This document shows positions 46,058-53,806 of a stretch of DNA of 64,000 nucleotides, piece after piece. This DNA comes from CAXMNX01 sp964194845 (GTDB taxonomy: Bacteria; Pseudomonadota; Alphaproteobacteria; Rhodobacterales; Rhodobacteraceae). The DNA is taken from assembly GCA_964194845.1 (NCBI GenBank), contig CAXMNX010000047.1:13566-77565 (forward strand), in the 5' to 3' direction. Position numbers and translations under genes: made by a program. A model generated the notes under the pieces. It made no database searches. It worked only from the letters and a program-made list of their open reading frames with translations, and was not told the DNA's origin. How positions within the stretch are numbered: the first letter of the stretch is position 1; every line of letters begins with the position of its first letter.

Positions 46058-46821
46058 CACCCCGTCACCACGACCCCGCCGTCAACAACCAGCGCTTGCC
46101 CGGTCATGACGGTGGATGCGTGCGATGCCAGAAACAACACCGGCCCAACGATATCGTCCGGCTTCAGATGCTCTTTCAGACACATGCGGTCCATGTGTGC
46201 TGCCAAAGTGTCGGGCGTCGCCCATTTGTCGAATTGCTTGTCCGTCAACACCCATCCCGGCATCAGCGAATTGACCCGAATTCGGTCCGGCCCGAACTCG
46301 CGGGCCAGCGAGCGTGTCAGCCCGTTGATCCCGGAATTTGCCGCCGCATAGACCGGATATCCGGCATTGCCCATCATGTAACTTATTGAACTGAAGTTGA
46401 TAATCGAACCTCCGCCGGCATCGCGCATACCCGGAATGACCGCCTGGCAGCCGAAGAAATACGCCTTCAGGTTGATGGTCTGTGACCAGTCGTAAAATTC
46501 TTCGTCCACATCCAGCGTTTTGTGGCGTTGGTCGTTTGCGGCGTTGTTCACCAACACAGTGATCGGCCCGTGCGCTTCTGCGGCATCAGTCACGCGCCGC
46601 TGTAAGGCCGGGATATCAGTGATATCGCAGCGCAGGAAAAGCGGGCGATTGCCGGTGGTCTCGGCCATCTCATCGACGAAATCCGCGGCATCCGAGCGTT
46701 GCACGAAGGCGACCTTTGCGCCCTGGCGAAGAAAGCCTTCAGTCAGCGCCGCCCCGATGCCCGAGCCACCGCCGGTGATAAATACAGAGGCATCTTTCAG
46801 GTCGGGAAAAGTGGCGTTCAT
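46057..46821 (-). CDS. SDR family oxidoreductase, probable aldose 1-dehydrogenase, with Asn in the YxxxK position
   Basis: 254 residues, classical short-chain dehydrogenase. The cofactor motif TGGGSGIG is at residues 16-23, NNAAND is the NNAG-like motif, and the Ser of the active site is in INFSSISYMMG. The YxxxK motif reads Y-A-A-A-N (PVYAAANSGINGL): the codon is AAT, so the usual catalytic Lys is Asn. By operon position it should oxidise galactose or a similar aldose to the lactone. AGGAGA precedes the ATG at 46821; an earlier in-frame start at 46863 is less likely. First gene of the operon, divergent from ybeY. Confidence 0.85.
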   Translation of the reverse strand: MNATFPDLKDASVFITGGGSGIGAALTEGFLRQGAKVAFVQRSDAADFVDEMAETTGNRPLFLRCDITDIPALQRRVTDAAEAHGPITVLVNNAANDQRHKTLDVDEEFYDWSQTINLKAYFFGCQAVIPGMRDAGGGSIINFSSISYMMGNAGYPVYAAANSGINGLTRSLAREFGPDRIRVNSLMPGWVLTDKQFDKWATPDTLAAHMDRMCLKEHLKPDDIVGPVLFLASHASTVMTGQALVVDGGVVVTG

Positions 46822-46948
46822 TGTGGTGGGTCTCCTGTCGGAATAGTGGCGGCCGGTCGGCAAGGATATTTCATACAGTGCTGTTTGTTGACCCGCGAGC
46901 GCAACTGACTATCTGGCGAAATCTGCGATTCTCTGATTGAACTCGGTT

Positions 46949-47473
46949 ATGAGCGTGGATGTCATTGTTGAAGAGGGTCGCTGGGGGGCAATAGACCTCG
47001 CGGCGCTGGTCGACCGGTCCACCAGGGCAACCTTGCACCATCTCGGGATTGATCCAAATGCCCACGAGATCGCGGTTCTGGCGACGGATGACGCGGCGAT
47101 CACAAGGCTCAATTTTGACTTTCGCGGCAAAGACCGGCCGACAAATGTGCTGTCCTGGCCGTCAGAGGCGCGCAGCGCGACCGATCCCGGCGAAATTCCG
47201 CCGCGGCCGACCGAAAACGCCGCGCTTGGCGATATCGCACTCGGTTACGAGACTTGCGCCCGCGAGGCGCTTGCGGCAGGAACGCCGCTTCACGACCATG
47301 TGGCGCATCTGATTGTTCACGGAACGTTGCATCTTTTGGGATACGATCACCAACGCAATGCGGACGCTGACTTGATGGAAACCACTGAAATAGAGATACT
47401 TGCAAAGCTTGGGGTGCCAAGCCCATATGATGGGAATGGCGCGGTGGGCGTAATTGACGATGGAAAGGATTAA
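46949..47473 (+). CDS. ybeY: rRNA maturation RNase YbeY
   Basis: 174 residues. Zinc endoribonuclease needed for 16S rRNA 3'-end maturation and ribosome quality control. The metal motif is H-G-T-L-H-L-L-G-Y-D-H in the second half, preceded by NVLSWPSEA and GDIALGYETC, both family features. A TTG at 46937 would add four residues; the ATG at 46949 is preferred. The stop overlaps the start of corC (TAATG). phoH (ybeZ), which normally lies upstream, is not here: a divergent galactonate operon takes its place. Confidence 0.95.
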   Translation: MSVDVIVEEGRWGAIDLAALVDRSTRATLHHLGIDPNAHEIAVLATDDAAITRLNFDFRGKDRPTNVLSWPSEARSATDPGEIPPRPTENAALGDIALGYETCAREALAAGTPLHDHVAHLIVHGTLHLLGYDHQRNADADLMETTEIEILAKLGVPSPYDGNGAVGVIDDGKD

Positions 47474-48354
47474 TGGACCAAACTCCAGAAGGGTCCTCTG
47501 ACGCAGCGCCTGGCGCGCAAGCAGACGAGGATGACGAAAGTTCGAGAGGCTTTTTTGGTCGGCTTTTCGAAGTTTTGAGCGGCAACGACGGTGAAGGCGA
47601 TATGCCTTCGGCCATGGTGCCAGCAGACGGCCCCCCGCAGGGCGGAATGGCGAACCTGACGCGTATGCGCGTTGAAGATGTCATGCTTCCCAAGGTCGAG
47701 ATTGTGGCTGTGCCGATCGAGATCGGTCAAGGCGATCTGGTTGAGCTGTTTCGGCAAAGCGGTCTGACCCGGCTGCCGGTCTACAAAGGCACGCTCGACA
47801 GCCCGGTGGGCATGGTGCATCTGAAGGACTTCGCGCTGCGGCACGGCTTTAATGGAAAGGGCGAAGATTTCAATCTTTCCAACATGTTGCGACCGTTACT
47901 TTATGCCCCACCGTCAATGCCTATTGGCGTTCTTTTGCAGAAAATGCAAACCGACCGGATGCACATGGCACTTGTGATTGACGAATACGGCGGCGTCGAC
48001 GGGTTGGTCACCATCGAAGACCTGATCGAACAGGTTATTGGTGAGATAGAAGACGAACACGACATTGCCGAGGGCCACTTCTGGGCGCTGGAAGCGCCGG
48101 GGTGCTACCTTGCGCAGGCGCGAACCCCGATCGAGGATTTCGAGGCCGAAATAGGCGTGAAACTGGTCGAGGCGGAGGACGAAGAAGAGATCGACACGCT
48201 TGGCGGTCTTGTCTTCATGCTGGCAGGCCGCGTGCCAGGGCGCGGCGAGGTTGTGCAGCACCCGGCAGGCTTCGAGATGGAAGTCGTCGATGCCGATCCT
48301 CGGCGGATCAAACGGTTGCGCGTGCGGATGCGTGCGGCGAATGCCGCCGAATAG
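47473..48354 (+). CDS. corC: CBS domain-containing CorC/HlyC family protein
   Basis: 293 residues. After an acidic N-terminus come two CBS repeats (residues about 65-190: RVEDVMLPKVEIVAVPIEI, then HMALVIDEYGGVDGLVTIED), then the CorC/HlyC C-terminal domain (EIGVKLVEAEDEEEIDTLGGLVF). Thought to act in magnesium/cobalt efflux or membrane-associated regulation. It lies in the conserved cluster ybeY-corC-lnt and overlaps ybeY by one base and lnt by 14. Confidence 0.9.
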   Translation: MDQTPEGSSDAAPGAQADEDDESSRGFFGRLFEVLSGNDGEGDMPSAMVPADGPPQGGMANLTRMRVEDVMLPKVEIVAVPIEIGQGDLVELFRQSGLTRLPVYKGTLDSPVGMVHLKDFALRHGFNGKGEDFNLSNMLRPLLYAPPSMPIGVLLQKMQTDRMHMALVIDEYGGVDGLVTIEDLIEQVIGEIEDEHDIAEGHFWALEAPGCYLAQARTPIEDFEAEIGVKLVEAEDEEEIDTLGGLVFMLAGRVPGRGEVVQHPAGFEMEVVDADPRRIKRLRVRMRAANAAE

Positions 48355-49846
48355 GAATTTGACCTGGAAGCGACGGATCGGATTGGCGGCAATTGCCGGC
48401 GCGATTGCCGCGCTGGGCCATGCGCCGTTCGGTCTGTGGCCAGTATCGCTTCTTGGATTCGGCGCACTCGCCTACATCATGGCAGCACCCATCAGCACAC
48501 CACAGTCCGCGCTCTCCGGGTGGGCAGGCGGCGTCGGCTATTTCGTGGTGACGTTGAACTGGATCGTCGAGCCATTTCTGGTCGATATCGCGCGGCACGG
48601 CTGGTTGGCGCCAATCGCACTGGTCCTGACAACAGCTGGTATGGCACTTTTTTGGGGACTTGCGGGCGCGATAACGGCCAGGATCGGTGGGCACCGGGCG
48701 ATTGGCTGGGCAGTGGCACTTACAGCCGGGGAAATGGTGCGCGCTCATGTGTTTACCGGCTTTCCCTGGGCGCTTCCGGGATACATCTGGGTGGATACAT
48801 GGTTTCGCCTGTCGGCGAGTTTCTTCGGGCCGTTCGGGTTGACGCTGCTGACTTTGCTGTTGGTGGCCTTGCCGCTGGCGTTCCACCGCATTTGGATCGG
48901 ATTTGGATCTGCCAGCGCAATCCTTATCGTGCTGGTTTTTGCAAGCTCGCAGGTGCTTCCGATGGACGCAAAAATCGGCACGGTACGTCTTGTCCAGCCC
49001 AACGCGCCACAAGACCAAAAATGGGATCCGGATAAGGCGCACATCTTTGTCGAGCGTCAAATTGAATTTACTGCTGCCCCGGATACGCGACAGTTTTCGC
49101 CCGATCTGATAATCTGGCCCGAAACCGCGATCCCCTACCGGCTGGACCGCGCCGGTCCGGTGCTTGCGCAGATTGCTAGTGCCGCCAGGGGCGTGCCCGT
49201 GATCACCGGCATCAACCGAAGCGAGGGCGGACGGAACCATAATTCGCTGATCTCCATCGGGCCCAACGGCCAGCCCACCGACGTCTACGATAAAGTGCAT
49301 CTGGTGCCATATGGGGAATACATTCCATTTGGGCGTGCGGCCCGATTTGTCGGACTGAGCAGTCTGGCGGCGGGCGATGGCTATGGGTTTTCGCCCGGAG
49401 AAGGTGTGCGCCTGATCGACACGCCGCTTGGCCGGGCGTTGCCGCTGATCTGCTACGAGGCGATATTCCCCCAGCACGGTCGGGCGCTGACCGAGCGTCC
49501 TGACTATCTTCTGCAAATTACCAATGATGCCTGGTTCGGCACATTCTCGGGACCATATCAACACCTCGATCAGGCGCGGTTTCGCGCGGTTGAGCAGGGG
49601 CTACCGCTGGTCCGCGCGGCCAATACGGGCATTTCCGCGGTCATCGGCCCTGAAGGCAACGTGCTTCAATCGCTTGCTTTGGGTGAGGCAGGGTTTCTTG
49701 ATGCAGCCATGCCAGCCCCGTTTCCGCCCACATTTTACGCGCGCACAGGCGACTGGCCGACCCTTCTGGTCCTGATTGCGATGCTGACCGCGCTCTACTT
49801 GACCCAACCCCGCAACACCATTGCAATGAGCCGAGGAACCGAGTAG
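48341..49846 (+). CDS. lnt: Apolipoprotein N-acyltransferase
   Basis: 501 residues, inner-membrane enzyme that adds the third acyl chain to lipoproteins. An N-terminal bundle of several membrane helices (LAAIAGAIAALGHAPFGLWPV) precedes a periplasmic nitrilase domain whose Glu-Lys-Cys triad is in IIWPETAIPY, YDKVHLVPYGEYIPF and LICYEAIFP. The ATG at 48341 overlaps corC by 14 bases; a TTG at 48359 is the alternative. The upstream in-frame extension to 48200 lies inside corC and is rejected. Last gene before the metK riboswitch. Confidence 0.93.
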   Translation: MPPNRNLTWKRRIGLAAIAGAIAALGHAPFGLWPVSLLGFGALAYIMAAPISTPQSALSGWAGGVGYFVVTLNWIVEPFLVDIARHGWLAPIALVLTTAGMALFWGLAGAITARIGGHRAIGWAVALTAGEMVRAHVFTGFPWALPGYIWVDTWFRLSASFFGPFGLTLLTLLLVALPLAFHRIWIGFGSASAILIVLVFASSQVLPMDAKIGTVRLVQPNAPQDQKWDPDKAHIFVERQIEFTAAPDTRQFSPDLIIWPETAIPYRLDRAGPVLAQIASAARGVPVITGINRSEGGRNHNSLISIGPNGQPTDVYDKVHLVPYGEYIPFGRAARFVGLSSLAAGDGYGFSPGEGVRLIDTPLGRALPLICYEAIFPQHGRALTERPDYLLQITNDAWFGTFSGPYQHLDQARFRAVEQGLPLVRAANTGISAVIGPEGNVLQSLALGEAGFLDAAMPAPFPPTFYARTGDWPTLLVLIAMLTALYLTQPRNTIAMSRGTE

Positions 49847-49857
49847 CGCGTGCTGAA

Positions 49858-49902
49858 TGCCACAACGGCTTCCTGGCGTGGCGGGGCGAACATAATGGAG
49901 CA
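49858..49902 (+). promoter_or_regulatory. SAM/SAH riboswitch of metK
   Basis: Stem arms GCCAC (49859-49863) and GTGGC (49878-49882) enclose the loop AACGGCTTCCTGGC. The conserved tail AATGGAGCA at 49894-49902 holds the Shine-Dalgarno GGAG (49897-49900) and can pair with the loop GCTTCC as a pseudoknot. This matches the SAM/SAH class known upstream of metK in Rhodobacterales. Ligand binding would hide the ribosome-binding site, lowering MetK synthesis when SAM is abundant. Confidence 0.9.
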
Positions 49903-49908
49903 GTTTCC

Positions 49909-51075
49909 ATGAACAGGCAGAACTACATATTCACGTCGGAAAGCGTTTCCGAAGGACACCCAGATAAAGTTTGCGATCGGATATCCGACGCCGTTCTCGA
50001 CGCGTTTCTGACCGAAGACACCGAGGCGCGGGTTGCGTGTGAGACATTTGCGACCACCGACCGTGTGGTCATCGGCGGCGAAGTGCGCGGGCCTGCCGAG
50101 GTCATTCGCCGGGTCGAAGATATCGCGCGCGAATGCGTGCGCGATATTGGCTACGAGCAGGAAGGCTTTCACTGGGCAAACCTGAAGGTTGATAGTTATC
50201 TGCACGCCCAATCCGCCGATATCGCCGCAGGTGTTGACGCCAGCGGCAACAAGGATGAGGGCGCTGGCGACCAGGGCATCATGTTCGGCTTCGCAACCAC
50301 AGAAACGCCGGAACTGATGCCGGCGCCGATCCTCTACTCGCACGCAATGCTGCGTCGATTGGCCGAGGTGCGCAAATCGGGGGTCGAACCGACGCTGCGC
50401 CCCGATGCAAAAAGCCAGATCTCGCTCAGGTATGAAAACGGCAAACCCGTCGAGGTGACCTCGATTGTTTTGTCCACCCAGCACGAAAGCAAGACGCAGA
50501 CGTCCGAAGACATCCGCGCCATTGTGGAACCCTATATTCGCGAAGTGCTTCCCGATGGCTGGATAACCAGCGCGACCGAATGGTGGGTCAACCCGACCGG
50601 ATCGTTCGTGATCGGCGGGCCGGATGGTGATGCGGGCTTGACGGGGCGGAAGATTATCGTCGACACTTACGGCGGTGCGGCACCACACGGTGGTGGTGCG
50701 TTTTCTGGCAAAGATCCCACCAAGGTGGACCGATCCGCAGCCTATGCCGCGCGGTATCTGGCGAAAAACGTCGTGGCTGCGGGGATGGCGGATCGCTGCC
50801 TGATCCAGCTTTCTTATGCAATTGGCGTCTCAAAGCCGCTTTCGGTTTATGTTGATACTTTCGAGTCCGGCGATGCTTCGCCCATCGAGATCGAACGGGC
50901 CGTGCAGGAGGTGATGGACCTCAGCCCGCGCGGTATCCGCGAGCATCTGTCGCTGAACCGCCCTATTTATCAAAGGACCGCCGCCTACGGTCACTTCGGT
51001 CGTGCGCCGGAAGCCGATGGCGGGTTTTCCTGGGAAAGAACCGATCTCGTGGACGCATTGAAGCGCGCCGTTTAA
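49909..51075 (+). CDS. metK: S-adenosylmethionine synthetase
   Basis: 388 residues. Makes SAM from methionine and ATP. Signatures are SEGHPDKVCDRISDAVLD at the start, GAGDQGIMFGFA in the middle (ATP loop), and GGGAFSGKDPTKVDRSAAY near residue 270. ATG at 49909 lies eight bases after the GGAG that belongs to the SAM/SAH riboswitch. It sits between lnt and cmk; the gene often found next, trmB, is absent. Confidence 0.97.
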   Translation: MNRQNYIFTSESVSEGHPDKVCDRISDAVLDAFLTEDTEARVACETFATTDRVVIGGEVRGPAEVIRRVEDIARECVRDIGYEQEGFHWANLKVDSYLHAQSADIAAGVDASGNKDEGAGDQGIMFGFATTETPELMPAPILYSHAMLRRLAEVRKSGVEPTLRPDAKSQISLRYENGKPVEVTSIVLSTQHESKTQTSEDIRAIVEPYIREVLPDGWITSATEWWVNPTGSFVIGGPDGDAGLTGRKIIVDTYGGAAPHGGGAFSGKDPTKVDRSAAYAARYLAKNVVAAGMADRCLIQLSYAIGVSKPLSVYVDTFESGDASPIEIERAVQEVMDLSPRGIREHLSLNRPIYQRTAAYGHFGRAPEADGGFSWERTDLVDALKRAV

Positions 51076-51090
51076 GGTTTCGCGCGATCC

Positions 51091-51108
51091 ACCGGGGCAA
51101 GCCCCGGT
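51091..51108 (+). terminator. Hairpin after metK, possible terminator
   Basis: Arms ACCGGGGC and GCCCCGGT (51091-51098 and 51101-51108) pair around a two-base centre, followed by only a short TTCC. The stem is strong but the T-run is weak, so it may attenuate rather than stop transcription into cmk. Confidence 0.5.
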
Positions 51109-51148
51109 TTCCACGCCGAGATAATTTTGGGCCAACAATGGAGGCCAT

Positions 51149-51766
51149 TTGCAGTTCACAGTCGCAATCGACGGGCCAGCCGCAGCCGGTAAAGGCACGA
51201 TTGCACGCGCGGTGGCGGCGGAGTTCGGGTTCGCGCATCTCGATACCGGGCTGCTTTATCGCGCGGTCGGGCGGCGGGTTCTTGACGGTGTGCCGCCCAC
51301 AATCGCCGCCTCGACCCTTAGAATGCGCGACATCGCCCGCACCGATCTGCGCACGCCCGAGGTATCGGACGCGGCCTCAAAGGTCGCGACAAACCCCGAT
51401 GTTCGGGCGGCCCTGGTCGATTTCCAGCGCGACTTCGCGCGTCGCAAAGGCGGTGCCGTGCTCGATGGCCGCGATATCGGCACGGTGATTTGCGCGGATG
51501 CGGAAGTGAAACTGTTTGTCACCGCAAGCGACATCACCCGCGCGCATCGCCGGTGGACGGAGCTTGTCGCGGCTGGCCACGAAGTTTCTGAGACCGATGT
51601 GCTGGCGAACATCCGCGAACGCGACGCCCGCGACACGGCACGCGCCGAAGCACCGCTTCTGGCGGCGCGTGACGCGGTTCTCATCGACACAACCAAAATG
51701 GACATTGATGCGGCGGTATCGGTTGCGATTGAAGCGGTAAAAGCGCGTCGTGCAAATATCAGGTGA
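51149..51766 (+). CDS. cmk: Cytidylate kinase
   Basis: 205 residues, phosphorylates CMP and dCMP. The P-loop is IDGPAAAGKGT near residues 7-17, HLDTGLLYRAVG follows, and VLDGRDIGTVI with the CMP-binding Asp/Arg is in the middle; DVLANIRERDARDTARAEAPL contains the C-terminal Arg cluster. The start is TTG at 51149, with GGAGG seven bases upstream. An ATG at 51138 is in another frame. It precedes rpsA by 226 bases, a common bacterial neighbourhood. Confidence 0.95.
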   Translation: MQFTVAIDGPAAAGKGTIARAVAAEFGFAHLDTGLLYRAVGRRVLDGVPPTIAASTLRMRDIARTDLRTPEVSDAASKVATNPDVRAALVDFQRDFARRKGGAVLDGRDIGTVICADAEVKLFVTASDITRAHRRWTELVAAGHEVSETDVLANIRERDARDTARAEAPLLAARDAVLIDTTKMDIDAAVSVAIEAVKARRANIR

Positions 51767-51873
51767 GCGACCGTCGGCCCAACCGCCAATCGCCCTTGCG
51801 CAGAAATGACTTTCCGCCTATAGGCAGCCTCGTCAAAGCGGCGGTTACAGTCGTGGACGCGAGATACTGAGCA

Positions 51874-51903
51874 GGGTCGGTTATCACCGACCCTTCTTAT
51901 TTT
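51874..51903 (+). terminator. Hairpin with T-rich tail between cmk and rpsA
   Basis: Perfect arms GGGTCGGT (51874-51881) and ACCGACCC (51886-51893) with loop TATC, followed by TTCTTATTTT. It looks like an intrinsic terminator of cmk, or a leader hairpin of rpsA. It leaves about 90 bases as the rpsA leader. Confidence 0.65.
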
Positions 51904-51992
51904 CGGTCCACATTGATCACCGAAGACCAACCCCAAGACCGGCGGAGACAACCGCGCGGCCAGACAAATCGTAGATAGGAAACGAAACACGC

Positions 51993-53675
51993 ATGTGCGC
52001 TAAAGCAACGATGGAGGAATTCGAAGCCCTTCTTAACGAAAGCTTCGAAATTGACACACCTGCCGAAGGGTCGGTTGTCAAAGGCAAAGTCATCGCAATT
52101 GAAGCAGGACAAGCCATCATCGACGTCGGCTACAAGATGGAAGGCCGGGTCGAGCTCAAAGAATTCGCAAATCCAGGTGAAGCCGCCGAGATCGCGGTTG
52201 GCGACGAGGTCGAGGTTTTCCTTGACCGCGTTGAAAACGCACGTGGCGAGGCAAGCATCAGCCGCGACAAGGCGCGTCGCGAGGCCGCCTGGGACAAGCT
52301 GGAAAAAGCCTATGCCGACGAAAACCGAGTCGAAGGTGCCATCTTTGGTCGCGTCAAAGGCGGCTTTACCGTCGATCTTGGCGGTGCCGTGGCGTTCCTT
52401 CCCGGCTCTCAGGTCGATGTGCGTCCGGTGCGCGATGCCGGACCGCTGATGGGGCTGAAGCAGCCGTTCCAGATCCTGAAAATGGACCGCCGCCGCGGCA
52501 ATATCGTTGTGTCGCGCCGCGCCATTCTGGAAGAAAGCCGTGCTGAACAGCGCGCCGAGGTCATCTCGAAAATCCAGGAAGGCGACGCCGTCGATGGGAT
52601 CGTCAAGAACATCACCGAATACGGTGCTTTCGTCGATCTTGGTGGTGTCGATGGCCTGCTCCACGTCACCGACATGGCATGGCGTAGGGTGAACCATCCG
52701 TCCGAGATCGTCTCGATCGGTGAAACGATCAAAGTCCAGATCATCAAGATCAACAAGGAAACCCATCGCATCAGCCTTGGCGTGAAGCAACTTCAGGACG
52801 ATCCCTGGGATGCGGTTAAATCCAAATACGAGCTGAACAGCACCCATCAGGGTCGGGTCACGAACATTACTGACTATGGTGCATTCGTGGAACTGGAAGC
52901 CGGTGTCGAAGGGCTGGTCCACGTCAGCGAAATGTCCTGGACCAAGAAAAACGTTCACCCGGGCAAGATCGTGTCAACCAGCCAGGAAGTCGAGGTTATG
53001 GTGCTCGAGATCGACACGACCAAGCGTCGTGTGTCGTTGGGCCTGAAGCAAACCCATCGGAACCCGTGGGAAGTTTTTGCCGAAAGCAACCCGGTCGGCA
53101 CGCACGTCGAGGGCGAGGTCAAGAACATCACCGAATTTGGCCTTTTCATCGGGCTGGAGAACGACATCGACGGCATGGTCCACCTTTCCGATCTCAGCTG
53201 GGATCAGCGCGGTGAAGATGTCATCCAGGACTTCCGCAAAGGCGACGTGGTCAAAGCGGCTGTCACCGAGGTGGACGTCGAGAAGGAACGCATCAGCTTA
53301 AGCGTCAAAGCGCTGGACGACAGCTTCTCCGGAGCTGTCGATGGCGTGAAGCGCGGCTCGATCGTCACGGTTGTCGTCACCTCGATCGAGGATGGCGGCA
53401 TCGAGGTGGAATACGAAGGTGCAAAATCCTTCATCCGCCGTTCCGATCTCAGCCGTGACCGCGCCGAACAGCGGCCGGACCGGTTTTCGGTCGGCAACAA
53501 GGTTGACGTTCGCGTCACCAACGTCGATTCCAAATCGCGCCGTCTGGGCCTGTCGATCAAGGCGCGCGAGATTGCCGAAGAGAAAGAAGCGGTTGCGCAG
53601 TATGGCTCGTCGGATTCAGGTGCGTCTCTCGGCGATATCCTGGGCGCGGCGCTGAAGGGCGACGAAGAAGAATAA
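51993..53675 (+). CDS. rpsA: 30S ribosomal protein S1
   Basis: 560 residues with six S1 RNA-binding domains, the normal alphaproteobacterial form. The domains begin at about residues 28, 114, 200, 285, 372 and 460; repeated motifs are GIVKNITEYGAFVDLGGVDGL, GRVTNITDYGAFVELEAGV and GEVKNITEFGLFIGLENDIDG. S1 binds mRNA on the small subunit and helps start translation. The ATG lies 11 bases after a GGAAACGAAA stretch without a strong Shine-Dalgarno, which is usual for S1 genes that are self-regulated. Ends in a strong terminator. Confidence 0.98.
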   Translation: MCAKATMEEFEALLNESFEIDTPAEGSVVKGKVIAIEAGQAIIDVGYKMEGRVELKEFANPGEAAEIAVGDEVEVFLDRVENARGEASISRDKARREAAWDKLEKAYADENRVEGAIFGRVKGGFTVDLGGAVAFLPGSQVDVRPVRDAGPLMGLKQPFQILKMDRRRGNIVVSRRAILEESRAEQRAEVISKIQEGDAVDGIVKNITEYGAFVDLGGVDGLLHVTDMAWRRVNHPSEIVSIGETIKVQIIKINKETHRISLGVKQLQDDPWDAVKSKYELNSTHQGRVTNITDYGAFVELEAGVEGLVHVSEMSWTKKNVHPGKIVSTSQEVEVMVLEIDTTKRRVSLGLKQTHRNPWEVFAESNPVGTHVEGEVKNITEFGLFIGLENDIDGMVHLSDLSWDQRGEDVIQDFRKGDVVKAAVTEVDVEKERISLSVKALDDSFSGAVDGVKRGSIVTVVVTSIEDGGIEVEYEGAKSFIRRSDLSRDRAEQRPDRFSVGNKVDVRVTNVDSKSRRLGLSIKAREIAEEKEAVAQYGSSDSGASLGDILGAALKGDEEE

Positions 53676-53695
53676 GCTGGCGCAAAACCGGCAAT

Positions 53696-53727
53696 AAAAA
53701 ACCCGCGGCCACGGTCGCGGGTTTTTT
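53696..53727 (+). terminator. Intrinsic terminator of rpsA
   Basis: Arms ACCCGCG and CGCGGGT enclose a short loop and are flanked by an A-run on the left and TTTTTT on the right. This is a textbook rho-independent terminator, able to work in both directions. It isolates rpsA from the following gene. Confidence 0.95.
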
Positions 53728-53729
53728 GT

Positions 53730-53806
53730 TTACACAACAAAAAATACTACGTTGTGCAGGATGTGTTAAGCAACTTTACACAACAAAAATATTTTAGTTG
53801 TGTAAA
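53730..53806 (+). promoter_or_regulatory. Two copies of a palindromic operator ahead of the nucleotidyltransferase gene
   Basis: Copy 2 has perfect arms TTACACAAC (53777-53785) and GTTGTGTAA (53798-53806) around 12 bases. Copy 1 has TTACACAAC (53730-53738) and GTTGTGCAG (53751-53759), again with 12 bases between; two positions differ. Centres are 47 bases apart. The last A of copy 2 is the first base of the ATG start codon, so a bound protein would cover the start. The region is much richer in A and T than its surroundings. Confidence 0.7.
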
